Source: JBFHRE01 sp041591895 (GTDB lineage: Bacteria; Actinomycetota; Acidimicrobiia; Spongiisociales; ZC4RG35). From it: 8,307 nucleotides of DNA. The translations under genes were made by a program, and so were the position numbers. The notes below the pieces were generated by a model, which saw nothing but the letters and a program-made list of their open reading frames with translations, was not told where the DNA came from and did not search any database. Of this stretch, positions 1-6,581 are shown in pieces (the first letter of the stretch is position 1; each line of letters begins with the position of its first letter). The stretch is taken from the NCBI GenBank assembly GCA_041591895.1, contig JBFHRE010000103.1, forward strand, positions 1 through 8,307, read 5' to 3'.

Positions 1-1
1 C

Positions 2-259
2 CTCACGGTGCTCACCGGGCTGCTGGGGGCGGGGATGGACGGCCGGGCGGCGATCGAGGTGGAGCCGTTCTTGCCCGTGGCCACGATCGAATACTTGAGG
101 TCCAAGGGACACGAGGTCCGGATCCGGCCGGAGCGTCAGCCCGGGTGGGGTCCGGTTTCGATCATTTCGAACGACGGGACTGCTGGTTCCGGGTACTCCG
201 ATCCGAGAGTCGACAGCGCCGCCGCCGGCGGACCCGGAGCAACTCCGATCAGCCCCTGA
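2..259 (+). CDS. gamma-glutamyltransferase, C-terminal fragment (5' end outside window)
   Basis: This is the last 85 codons of a gene that enters from the left edge, so no start codon should be assigned here. The C-terminal end matches the small-subunit tail of gamma-glutamyltranspeptidase family proteins. It has a hydrophobic 'vEPFLP' stretch, a 'LRSKGHEV' segment, a 'GWGPVSII' strand and the closing 'GYSDPRVDSAAAG' block, which corresponds to the family's typical G-x-S-DPR-x-D-x-A-A-G ending. Family members are made as one chain, cleave themselves before a catalytic threonine and transfer or hydrolyse gamma-glutamyl groups, for example of glutathione, usually outside the cytoplasm. The catalytic threonine and any signal peptide would lie upstream and cannot be checked. 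The stop (257-259) overlaps the 3' end of the convergent oxidoreductase gene by 11 bases. Assignment rests on pattern recognition of the tail only. Confidence 0.8.
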   Translation, partial: LTVLTGLLGAGMDGRAAIEVEPFLPVATIEYLRSKGHEVRIRPERQPGWGPVSIISNDGTAGSGYSDPRVDSAAAGGPGATPISP

Positions 260-1265
260 TGGCAGCCACGATCGAGGCGAGTTCTTCGTTGCCGACCGCG
301 CCCCCCGGTGCCAGGTTGTAGAGCCCGACCCGCTGGATCCTGTCCCCGTACCGCTCTTGGATCCGCCGTCCGAGTTCCTCGGGAGGCGCCACCACCGCCA
401 CCTCGTCCACGACCTCGTCGGGGATCAGCGCCGCCATCTCGGCCCAACGACCCTGCCGGCTCATTCGGTTCAGTTCGTCGCCGAAGTCCCACCCATGGGT
501 GTCGAGAATGATCCGATAGGAAGGAGTGGATGCGTAGAAGGCCACCTGTGACTTGACCGTCTCTCTCATGGCCGAGATCTCGCGGTCGCTGTGCCCCGTA
601 ACGACGAACACATTCACGATCCGGTCGACGTCGTCGAGGGTGCGGCCGCTGCGCTCGGCTCCCACCGCGATGTTCGGCAAGACGACGTCATCGATGTACC
701 GCACGGTGTGAAAGGGGTGAATGTGGAAACCGTCGCAGACATCACCGGCAAGCCGGCTCAAGCCCGGGCCGACGCCGGCGATGGCAACCCGAATCGGGCC
801 ATTACGAGTCGGTCCTGGCGAGAAGAACGGCGTCAGAAGGCTGAACTGATAGTGGTCCCCGGCGAAGCGGAGCGGTTCCTCTCCTTCGAACGCGCGCCAT
901 ATGGCTCGAAGGGCCTCTATGTATTCCCGGAGGCGGGGCACGGGAGCCGACCACGGAGTGGAGAACCGACGCTCGATGTGGGGTTTGATCTGGGTGCCGA
1001 GACCGAGGATGAACTTGCCGTCAGTGGCATCGTGGAGGTCCCGTGAGGTCTGGGCAACCACCATCGGCGATCGCGGGAACGCCACGGCGATGGCCGTGCC
1101 CAGCGTCAGCACCGGTGCCTCTCGCGCCGCCAGCACGAGCGGAAGAAACGGGTCGTGACTCGTCTCGGCAGTGAAAAAACCATCGAAGCCGAGATCGACA
1201 GCCCGACGGGCAGCGGCTGCTGCTTCGAGGGTCGGAGCCGCGGCGAATGTGAAGTCACAATGCAT
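249..1265 (-). CDS. luciferase-like (LLM class) F420-dependent oxidoreductase
   Basis: The 338-residue protein has the layout of a bacterial-luciferase-like TIM-barrel oxidoreductase. The N-terminal strand is followed by 'ARRAVDLGFDGFFTAET', then 'LPLVLAA', 'LGTAIAVAFPRSP', 'DGKFILGLGTQ', and a C-terminal 'PEELGRRIQERYG' segment near residue 300. These fit the subfamily of probable F420-dependent oxidoreductases common in mycobacteria and other actinobacteria (the MSMEG_2256-like group, from memory). Such enzymes bind reduced F420 or FMNH2 and transfer hydride to unknown substrates in the cytosol; no substrate can be named. The ATG at 1265 puts the first beta-strand where the family starts. 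A GTG at 1286, with AGGCGG 8 bases upstream, would add seven residues and has the better ribosome site, so the true start may be there. The gene converges on the gamma-glutamyltransferase gene and diverges from the helix-hairpin-helix gene. Confidence 0.88.
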   Translation of the reverse strand: MHCDFTFAAAPTLEAAAAARRAVDLGFDGFFTAETSHDPFLPLVLAAREAPVLTLGTAIAVAFPRSPMVVAQTSRDLHDATDGKFILGLGTQIKPHIERRFSTPWSAPVPRLREYIEALRAIWRAFEGEEPLRFAGDHYQFSLLTPFFSPGPTRNGPIRVAIAGVGPGLSRLAGDVCDGFHIHPFHTVRYIDDVVLPNIAVGAERSGRTLDDVDRIVNVFVVTGHSDREISAMRETVKSQVAFYASTPSYRIILDTHGWDFGDELNRMSRQGRWAEMAALIPDEVVDEVAVVAPPEELGRRIQERYGDRIQRVGLYNLAPGGAVGNEELASIVAAIRG

Positions 1266-1335
1266 ATGGGCCAGGCTACCGGTCACCGACCATGCCGCCT
1301 CACCGGCGCCCCGACGGGTCCGGCCACACACCGGC

Positions 1336-1348
1336 TACGATCGGGTCA
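1336..1348 (+). promoter_or_regulatory. candidate -10 element for leaderless transcription of the HhH-rlmN pair
   Basis: TACGAT at 1336-1341 fits the actinobacterial TANNNT -10 pattern and is separated by six bases from the ATG at 1348. A transcript would therefore start at or one base before the start codon. No Shine-Dalgarno-like sequence precedes this ATG, which is consistent with a leaderless mRNA. No clear -35 hexamer is visible about 17 bp upstream, which is common for actinobacterial promoters. This is inference from spacing and consensus only. Confidence 0.45.
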
Positions 1349-1668
1349 TGAAGAAGATCGCGAAGATCGTCGGGTTTGTCGGAGGAGCCGCCGCATTGAT
1401 TTGGGCGATGCGCGATCGGCTCATCTCGATTGCGGCTCCCCGAGAGCCCCAACCACCAACATTCCGCGTAGTGCCCCCGGTGGCAGACGCAGACGACCTG
1501 ACCGAGATCACCGGCATCGGGCCGACGTACGCGACACGTCTCTCCGCGGCAGGAATCCGCTCGTACTCCGAATTGGCTCGAGCAGGAGCCGGGCGGGTCG
1601 CCGAGGTCGCAGGAGTTTCCTCGGCCCGCGCCGAGGAGTGGATCGCCCAGGCCGCAGCCAAGGTGTAG
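1348..1668 (+). CDS. membrane-anchored helix-hairpin-helix domain protein
   Basis: The protein has 106 residues. Residues 1-4 (MKKI) are basic and are followed by a hydrophobic segment at about 7-20, then arginines (MRDR), which suggests a single N-terminal membrane anchor. A proline-rich linker (31-46) leads to a helix-hairpin-helix domain at about 51-101. That domain has the hairpin 'ITGIGPTYATRLSAAGI' and a second half with 'VAGVSSARAEEWI'. Such domains usually bind DNA or RNA without sequence specificity, or act as protein-interaction modules of the DUF4332 or L21-like type. The ATG at 1348 is preferred over upstream codons because the region before it is the divergent promoter spacer and the anchor begins right here. 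The stop is directly followed by the GTG of rlmN, so the two are almost certainly co-transcribed. The biological role is not known. Confidence 0.75.
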   Translation: MKKIAKIVGFVGGAAALIWAMRDRLISIAAPREPQPPTFRVVPPVADADDLTEITGIGPTYATRLSAAGIRSYSELARAGAGRVAEVAGVSSARAEEWIAQAAAKV

Positions 1669-2742
1669 GTGCTCTACCTGACACCACCTGAGGAGCTGAC
1701 GGATCACGTCGGCTCTGATCAGCCCGCGTTTCGAGTGAACCAGCTGCGGGATTGGCTCTACTCGACGCCAGTCCTGACGGTGGAAGAGATGACCAACCTC
1801 CCGGCGGAGATGCGGCATCGCCTGGAAGGTCGGCTGTGGCCATTCGAGCTCGAAGCCGAGCAGATCGCCGACGACGGACGCACCCGGAAGTGGCTGTTCC
1901 GGACCCCGGATGGCAAGGCCATCGAAGCGGTCCTCATGGGATACCCGCGACGAACCACCCTGTGCCTGTCGAGCCAGGCGGGTTGTGCCCTGGCCTGCAC
2001 TTTCTGCGCCACCGGCCAGTTCGGTTTCGACCGACATCTCGAACCGGGTGAGATCGTTGCCCAGGTGGCTTTCGCACAGGCGTTCCTTCGAACGGTCGGG
2101 CTGCCGGGCTCGCCGGGCCATCTGACCAACGTCGTATTCATGGGCATGGGCGAGCCTCTCGCCAACTACCGGAGAGTGCGGGAATCGATCCGGGTGATGA
2201 TCGAGGTGATGGGACTCTCGGCAAGATCGATCACCGTCTCCACGGTCGGCATGGTCCCGGGCATGCAGAAGCTCGCCGATGAGCCGTGGAAGGTCAATCT
2301 GGCCGTGAGCCTCCACGCAGCCGACGACGAATTGCGATCCAGACTCTTGCCGATCAACGACCGTTACCCACTCTCAGACGTCACGGCCGCTGCTGCCCGG
2401 TATTTCGAGATCAAGGGACGCCGGGTGTCGATCGAGTGGACCATGATGGACGGCGTCAACGACTCCGACGACCAGGCGCACAAGCTCGCAGGTATCGCCC
2501 GAGAACTCGGGGCACACGTCAATCTGATCGCAATGAACCCCACACCGCTGTCGGCCGAGTCTCCCACCCCCGATCGGCGGATCCGCGAGTTCGCCCGCCG
2601 CCTGAAAACGCTCGGTGTGAACGCGACCATCCGCGACACCCGGGGCCGCGACATCGACGCTGCCTGTGGCCAGCTTCGGATACGGGTCGATGGTCCTCCG
2701 CCGGTACCGGTGAGACTTCCCACCGGCGGCACGGCGGGTTAG
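1669..2742 (+). CDS. rlmN: 23S rRNA (adenine(2503)-C(2))-methyltransferase RlmN
   Basis: This is a radical SAM enzyme that methylates C2 of A2503 in the peptidyl transferase centre of 23S rRNA; in studied bacteria it also modifies A37 of some tRNAs. At 357 residues it has the usual family length. The iron-sulfur cluster cysteines are C106, C110 and C113 in 'CALACTFC', and C99, seven residues before, is also conserved in the family. 'GMGEPL' (159-164) is the SAM-contacting GEP motif. 'SLHA' near 214-217 and 'AMNPTP' near 288-293 are family blocks. C333 in 'DIDAACGQL' is the cysteine that carries the transferred methyl group. The GTG start follows the TAG of the previous gene without a gap, and AAGG at 1660-1663 supplies a ribosome site five bases upstream inside that gene. 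RlmN is preferred over the related resistance enzyme Cfr because of the chromosomal setting and the sequence blocks. Confidence 0.96.
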   Translation: MLYLTPPEELTDHVGSDQPAFRVNQLRDWLYSTPVLTVEEMTNLPAEMRHRLEGRLWPFELEAEQIADDGRTRKWLFRTPDGKAIEAVLMGYPRRTTLCLSSQAGCALACTFCATGQFGFDRHLEPGEIVAQVAFAQAFLRTVGLPGSPGHLTNVVFMGMGEPLANYRRVRESIRVMIEVMGLSARSITVSTVGMVPGMQKLADEPWKVNLAVSLHAADDELRSRLLPINDRYPLSDVTAAAARYFEIKGRRVSIEWTMMDGVNDSDDQAHKLAGIARELGAHVNLIAMNPTPLSAESPTPDRRIREFARRLKTLGVNATIRDTRGRDIDAACGQLRIRVDGPPPVPVRLPTGGTAG

Positions 2743-2768
2743 GCTGCTCGCAGCGGTAGGAGTCCAGG

Positions 2769-2786
2769 GGCACTCGTAGGAGTGCC
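2769..2786 (+). promoter_or_regulatory. hairpin enclosing the ribosome binding site of the LysM/M23 gene
   Basis: GGCACTC (2769-2775) and GAGTGCC (2780-2786) are perfect reverse complements separated by the four-base loop GTAG. The likely ribosome site AGGAG (2778-2782) sits in the loop and 3' arm, eight bases before the ATG at 2791, so folding of the mRNA would hide it. There is no U-rich tract after the stem, so a terminator for rlmN is unlikely. The regulatory role is inferred from position. Confidence 0.45.
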
Positions 2787-2790
2787 GTTC

Positions 2791-4182
2791 ATGTTCGATC
2801 ACAACCAGGAACCAGACGTCTCCGCCCTTCCGGACGCCGTCACCTTCGAGAGTTCGCCCTCCGAACCGATCGCCCGCGGGCGAGGCAGGCACACAGCGCC
2901 CGGCCAACCAGCGTCACCTCTGGCGTGGCTGGCCCGCCAGCGAGACCTGTGGGCAGCCTCGTTCCGCCGCACGTTGAACCGCCGCGGCGATCGCCGCCGC
3001 TCGACCTTGCTCATGGCGTTCATGGCGGTGACGCTCACGGTCGCGTCAGCCGACTACACAGTGCGCAAGGGAGACACGCTGTCCAAGATCGCCGCCGCCA
3101 ACGGCACGACCGTCTCCGCGCTCGTGGACACCAACGGGATCGCCAACCCCGACCTGATCCGGATCGGCCAGAAGCTCACGATCCCAGGTCAGGACTCCGG
3201 AAGTGGAGATTCCGGCGAAGGCGGAAGCGGGAGCAAGGCGTCGAGCGGGAAGAAGTACACAGTGGTCAAGGGCGACACTCTTGCCAAGATCGCGGCCTCC
3301 AACGGAACAACGGTTTCGGCGATCGTGAAGGCCAACAAGATCTCCAACCCCAACTTCATCCGGATCGGCCAGGAGTTGCTTCTCGGCGCAACGAAGGTGA
3401 AGAGCGGGTCCGGCGGCGATACGACCGATTCCGGGAGCAAAAGCGACGGCAAGAGCGATTCGGCGACGAAACCGCTCCAGACGCATGTGGTGAAAAAGGG
3501 AGAGACGCTGGCGTCGATCGCCGCCAAGTACGACACCACGGTCGACGTGATCAAGGCCGCCAACGGCCTCACCAATTCGACCATCTACATCGGCACGACG
3601 CTGATCGTGAACGGGGCAGCCGCGCCCGCCGTCACCGCCGGCTCCGAGACAGGGATTCACGTGGTGGCGGCCGGCGAAACCCTCGGAGGGATCGCGGCCA
3701 AGTACGGGGTCGACCTATCCGACCTGGCCGGTCTGAACGGAATCCAGGACATCAACCGCATCCGGATCGGCATGGAGTTGAAAGTCCCGGGCGCATCGAC
3801 TGCCTGGGTGTGCCCGGTGGCCGGAGCTCGCTATTTCAACGACTGGGGTTTCCCCAGATCCGGTGGTCGATTCCATCAGGGCAACGATCTCTTCGCTCCG
3901 CGCGGCACCCCGGTCCTTGCGCCGGTGTCCGGCACCGTCGAGTTCAAGACGGGAGTCATCGGAGGACTCCAGTTCTGGTTCGTCGGTGACGACGGGATTC
4001 GCTACATCGGAACCCACCTCGACGGCTTCGGAATCGCAGGCAACGTGAAGGCCGGAGATGTGATCGGATACGTTGGCGACTCGGGGAACGCTCGCGGCTC
4101 GAACCCGCATCTCCATTTCGAGATGGCTCGGGACGGCCAGACGTTCAACCCATATCCGACGCTGCAGGCCAACGGCTGCTGA
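2791..4182 (+). CDS. LysM-repeat M23 family cell-wall endopeptidase
   Basis: The 463-residue protein starts with about 70 residues rich in arginine, proline and serine. A single hydrophobic segment follows (about 72-87, ending VASA), acting as a signal peptide or membrane anchor. Four LysM domains that bind peptidoglycan glycan chains lie at about 88-132, 156-199, 231-274 and 289-333; the first three are joined by Gly/Ser/Lys/Asp-rich linkers. The C-terminal M23 (lysostaphin-like) metallopeptidase domain keeps its zinc and catalytic residues: H362 and D366 in 'HQGND', H409 in 'GTHLDG', and H440 and H442 in 'HLHFEM'. It should therefore be an active peptidoglycan cross-link hydrolase acting outside the membrane in growth or cell separation. 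The ATG at 2791 has AGGAG eight bases upstream; a GTG at 2782 would add three residues but would overlap that ribosome site. Domains one and two are very similar, which points to internal duplication. Confidence 0.93.
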   Translation: MFDHNQEPDVSALPDAVTFESSPSEPIARGRGRHTAPGQPASPLAWLARQRDLWAASFRRTLNRRGDRRRSTLLMAFMAVTLTVASADYTVRKGDTLSKIAAANGTTVSALVDTNGIANPDLIRIGQKLTIPGQDSGSGDSGEGGSGSKASSGKKYTVVKGDTLAKIAASNGTTVSAIVKANKISNPNFIRIGQELLLGATKVKSGSGGDTTDSGSKSDGKSDSATKPLQTHVVKKGETLASIAAKYDTTVDVIKAANGLTNSTIYIGTTLIVNGAAAPAVTAGSETGIHVVAAGETLGGIAAKYGVDLSDLAGLNGIQDINRIRIGMELKVPGASTAWVCPVAGARYFNDWGFPRSGGRFHQGNDLFAPRGTPVLAPVSGTVEFKTGVIGGLQFWFVGDDGIRYIGTHLDGFGIAGNVKAGDVIGYVGDSGNARGSNPHLHFEMARDGQTFNPYPTLQANGC

Positions 4183-4590
4183 TCAGAGCTCGACCTTCGA
4201 AAGGATCCTGACCAGCTGGGCGATGTCGTCGTCACCGAGCTCGGGGAATACCGGCCCGCTGTGCAGGTGGCGATCGACCTCGGTGGTCAGCTGACGGCCG
4301 GCGCGGGTGACGAAGACCTCCTTCACCCGCCGGTCCGAAGTGCTCGGCTTCCGCTCGACCAACCCGATCGCCTCGAGCCGGTCGATGATCCCTGTGACGG
4401 TCGACGCGTCCAGTCCAACCCGCTCTGCGATGTCCCGCATCGCACACGGTTGATCCAACGAGCGCAGCACGAAGAACATCGGAAGGGACACCTCGCGCTC
4501 CGCCAGCAGCTCCCCCATGCGTCGCCGCCAGCGCTCCGATATGCCTCGCATGAGGACCATCAGCTGGACGCGGTCGGCGCTGGTCGGCAT
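4183..4590 (-). CDS. MarR family transcriptional regulator
   Basis: The protein has 135 residues, typical for MarR proteins, which act as dimers with winged helix-turn-helix DNA-binding domains. Residues 48-80 hold the helix-turn-helix ('MRDIAERVGLDASTVTGIID' followed by a short helix), and the wing at 81-95 contains the characteristic 'DRR' turn (86-88). N- and C-terminal helices would form the dimer interface. The gene is divergent from the DrrAB-type exporter operon across an 84-bp spacer. This is the classical arrangement of a repressor that controls itself and the pump and is released by the pump's substrate or a related ligand. Its stop codon directly abuts the stop of the convergent LysM/M23 gene. 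The ligand cannot be predicted. Confidence 0.93.
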   Translation of the reverse strand: MPTSADRVQLMVLMRGISERWRRRMGELLAEREVSLPMFFVLRSLDQPCAMRDIAERVGLDASTVTGIIDRLEAIGLVERKPSTSDRRVKEVFVTRAGRQLTTEVDRHLHSGPVFPELGDDDIAQLVRILSKVEL

Positions 4591-4664
4591 CCAGACATCC
4601 TATCAGACCCTTTGATGTCCCAATAGTTGACATACCAAAGTATTGTCCACCGTTCACCGTTCGC
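4591..4664. promoter_or_regulatory. divergent promoter/operator region of the MarR regulator and ABC exporter
   Basis: This is the AT-richer spacer between the divergent start codons. GACAT-type half-sites occur as GACAT (4594-4598), ATGTC (4615-4619), GACAT (4629-4633) and, with one inserted base, the inverse TTGTC (4643-4647). Two overlapping imperfect palindromes result: CTTTGATGTC (4610-4619) with GACATACCAAAG (4629-4640), and GACATAC (4629-4635) with GTATTGTC (4640-4647) around CAAA. TTGACA (4627-4632) resembles a -35 and TATTGT (4641-4646) a -10 for the exporter, but their spacing does not allow both in one promoter. Binding by the neighbouring MarR protein is inferred. Confidence 0.5.
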
Positions 4665-4674
4665 GAGGAGAACC

Positions 4675-5667
4675 ATGGAAGAGCCGATCGTCGTCGTCGA
4701 GGACGTGGTCAAGACCTTCGGAGGCACCGTCAAAGCGCTCGACGGAATATCGCTCGAGTTCGCCGCCGGCTCGATCTTCGGCCTGCTCGGGCCGAATGGC
4801 GCAGGCAAGACGACTCTCATACGGGTACTGACCACGCTTCTCCGACCGGACTCGGGCAGGGCCCATGTCGCCGGAATCGACGTGGTCGCCCACCCGGAAG
4901 CCGCCCGAACCCGAATCGGACTGGCAGGCCAGTTCGCCGCCGTCGACGGCTACCTCACCGGACGCGAGAACGTGGAGATGGTGGCCCGGCTCTACAACCT
5001 CTCCCGTGCTGAAGCCCGTCGGCGCACCGACGAGTTGCTGGAGCGAATTCAACTGATGGACGCAGCCGACCGACCGGCGCGAACCTACTCGGGCGGAATG
5101 CGGCGGCGGCTCGACCTGGCGGCCTCCATGGTGGGACGACCTCAGGTGTTGTTCCTCGACGAGCCCACCACGGGAATCGACCCTCGCAGCCGAGTGGACG
5201 TGTGGGATCTCATCGAGGATCTGGTCGAATCGGGCACAACGATCCTCCTGACCACCCAGTATCTCGAAGAAGCAGACCGGCTGGCCGGTCAGATCGCAGT
5301 CATCGACCACGGCCGGGTGATCAGCCAGGGCACGGCCAACGAGTTGAAAGACACCCTCGGGGGCGCGGTAGTGGCCGTTCGGGTGCCTGCTGAGCAGCGG
5401 GATGCCACCGCCGCCATGTTGTCGGTCATCAACGGTGGCGAGGCCCCGGTATACGAGACAGCCACCCAGGAGTTCACCATTCCGGCCTTGTCCGGTGTTG
5501 GGACGCTGACCGAGGTCGTCCGCCGCCTCGATGCCGCTGCGGTTGCACCTGACGACATCGGACTCCGGAAACCAACACTGGACGATGTCTTCCTGTCCCT
5601 CACCGGGCACACCACTGAGCAGGCGCCCGCAGAGACCGATTCACGAAGCCCGAGGAGGAGACCATGA
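4675..5667 (+). CDS. DrrA-type ABC exporter ATP-binding protein
   Basis: The 330-residue protein is the nucleotide-binding subunit of a two-component ABC-2 exporter of the daunorubicin-resistance type. It carries Walker A 'GPNGAGKTT' (39-47), a Q-loop glutamine at 86, the ABC signature 'YSGGM' (138-142), and Walker B ending in 'LFLDEP' (159-164) with 'TTGID' after it. The position of the usual H-loop histidine is Q195 in 'TTQYLEEAD', which is typical of the DrrA subfamily as I recall it. The C-terminal regulatory part ends with the family block 'LDDVFLSLTG' (302-311). The ATG at 4675 has GAGGAG (4665-4670) four bases upstream; the longer frame from TTG at 4627 would run through the promoter region and is not credible. 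The gene overlaps the permease gene by ATGA. The exported compound (antibiotic, lipid or xenobiotic) cannot be deduced. Confidence 0.93.
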   Translation: MEEPIVVVEDVVKTFGGTVKALDGISLEFAAGSIFGLLGPNGAGKTTLIRVLTTLLRPDSGRAHVAGIDVVAHPEAARTRIGLAGQFAAVDGYLTGRENVEMVARLYNLSRAEARRRTDELLERIQLMDAADRPARTYSGGMRRRLDLAASMVGRPQVLFLDEPTTGIDPRSRVDVWDLIEDLVESGTTILLTTQYLEEADRLAGQIAVIDHGRVISQGTANELKDTLGGAVVAVRVPAEQRDATAAMLSVINGGEAPVYETATQEFTIPALSGVGTLTEVVRRLDAAAVAPDDIGLRKPTLDDVFLSLTGHTTEQAPAETDSRSPRRRP

Positions 5668-6569
5668 CCGCCCCAGCCGAAGCGCCAGGCCACGCCACAA
5701 CCGCGCATGCTGCCGTCACCCTGTCCCAGGCGGTCAAGGACACATTCGTGCTGGTCAGGCGGAACGTGACCAAGAACGTGCGCCTGCCACAGCTGCTGGT
5801 GTTCGCGACCATTCAACCGGTCATGTTCCTGCTGCTGTTCAACTACGTGTTCGGCGGCTCGATCGGACTTGCCCTGCCCCCGGCTGCCAACGGCGAGTAC
5901 ATCAACTGGCTGCTTCCCGGGCTCCTGATCCAGGTCGCCACGTTCGGTTCGAGCCAGACCGCGATCGGGTTGACCGACGACTTGAAGAACGGTGTCATCG
6001 ATCGGTTCCGCTCGCTCCCCATGGCCCGGAGCGCCGTGCTTGCGGGGCGGACGATCGCCGACCTGGCGAGAAACGCGTTCGTCATCGGTCTGATGCTCGT
6101 GGTCGGGACCCTCATCGGCTACCGCCCCGGCACGAGTTGGCTAGGCCTGCTCGCCGGATTCGGAGTGGCGCTGACCTTTGCCTTCGCCTTCTCGTGGGCG
6201 ATGGCGACGATGGGCCTGCTCGTCAAGGACCCCGAAACAGCCCAGATAGCCGGCTTCCTTCCCCTGTTCCCGCTCGTGTTCGCCTCGTCGGTCTTCACAC
6301 CGACCGACACGATGCCTTCGTGGCTGCAGGCGTTTGCCGACAATCAGCCGATCACAGTGGTCGCCAATGCCATACGCGGCCTGACCCTGGGACGGGAGGC
6401 GCTGGCCGAAGTGACCTACGGACTCGGGGGGGCGACTGTCACGCAAGAGGCGCTGGCCGCCGCACCCACGGTTGCGAACCAGGTGTGGCTGGCGTTGATC
6501 TGGGTGACGGGAATCCTGGTGGTGTTCGCACCGCTGGCGGTGCGGATGTACCGGCGAGCCGTCGACTGA
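5664..6569 (+). CDS. DrrB-type ABC-2 exporter permease
   Basis: The protein has 301 residues with about six membrane-spanning segments, roughly at 42-63, 81-103, 131-152, 159-187, 195-213 and 272-293. This matches the ABC-2 transporter permease layout. The amphipathic stretch 'DDLKNGVIDRFRSLPMARS' (105-123) after the second segment is the coupling region typical of DrrB and other ABC-2 permeases. 'FPLVFASSVFTPTDTMPSWL' (202-221) and 'NQPITVVANAIRGL' (227-240) are further family blocks. The start codon overlaps the ATPase stop (ATGA), and GAGGAGGAG lies just upstream, so the two subunits should be made in coupled amounts and assemble in the cytoplasmic membrane. The protein probably pumps amphipathic compounds outward. 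Confidence 0.93.
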   Translation: MTAPAEAPGHATTAHAAVTLSQAVKDTFVLVRRNVTKNVRLPQLLVFATIQPVMFLLLFNYVFGGSIGLALPPAANGEYINWLLPGLLIQVATFGSSQTAIGLTDDLKNGVIDRFRSLPMARSAVLAGRTIADLARNAFVIGLMLVVGTLIGYRPGTSWLGLLAGFGVALTFAFAFSWAMATMGLLVKDPETAQIAGFLPLFPLVFASSVFTPTDTMPSWLQAFADNQPITVVANAIRGLTLGREALAEVTYGLGGATVTQEALAAAPTVANQVWLALIWVTGILVVFAPLAVRMYRRAVD

Positions 6570-6580
6570 CTCCGCGACGG
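6559..6580. terminator. weak hairpin between converging transcription units
   Basis: CCGTCG (6559-6564) pairs with CGACGG (6575-6580) around a ten-base loop spanning the stop of the permease gene, just before the 3' end of the converging small ORF. No T-run follows on either strand, so intrinsic termination would be weak at best. Confidence 0.2.
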
Positions 6581-6581
6581 T

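Noticed and set aside
1300..2316. A 338-codon open frame on - opposite the HhH and rlmN genes
   Set aside because: The + strand frames here encode clear protein families. The antisense translation has no recognisable motif and is rich in histidine, arginine and aspartate, as expected from a mirrored frame.
2743..2790. Intrinsic terminator of rlmN
   Set aside because: The hairpin here has no following T-run and contains the ribosome site of the next gene, so a translational role fits better than termination.
3040..3800. DNA repeats within the LysM/M23 gene as a separate repeat element
   Set aside because: The repeated strings are codons of the conserved LysM domain and stay in frame, so they are explained by protein domain duplication.
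4627..4674. Upstream TTG start for the exporter ATPase
   Set aside because: The extra 16 residues would be encoded by the putative operator and -35-like sequence. The ATG at 4675 has a strong ribosome site and matches the family start.
4654..5610. A 318-codon open frame on - opposite the exporter ATPase
   Set aside because: The ATPase on + has every ABC motif; the antisense frame shows none and crosses the divergent promoter region.
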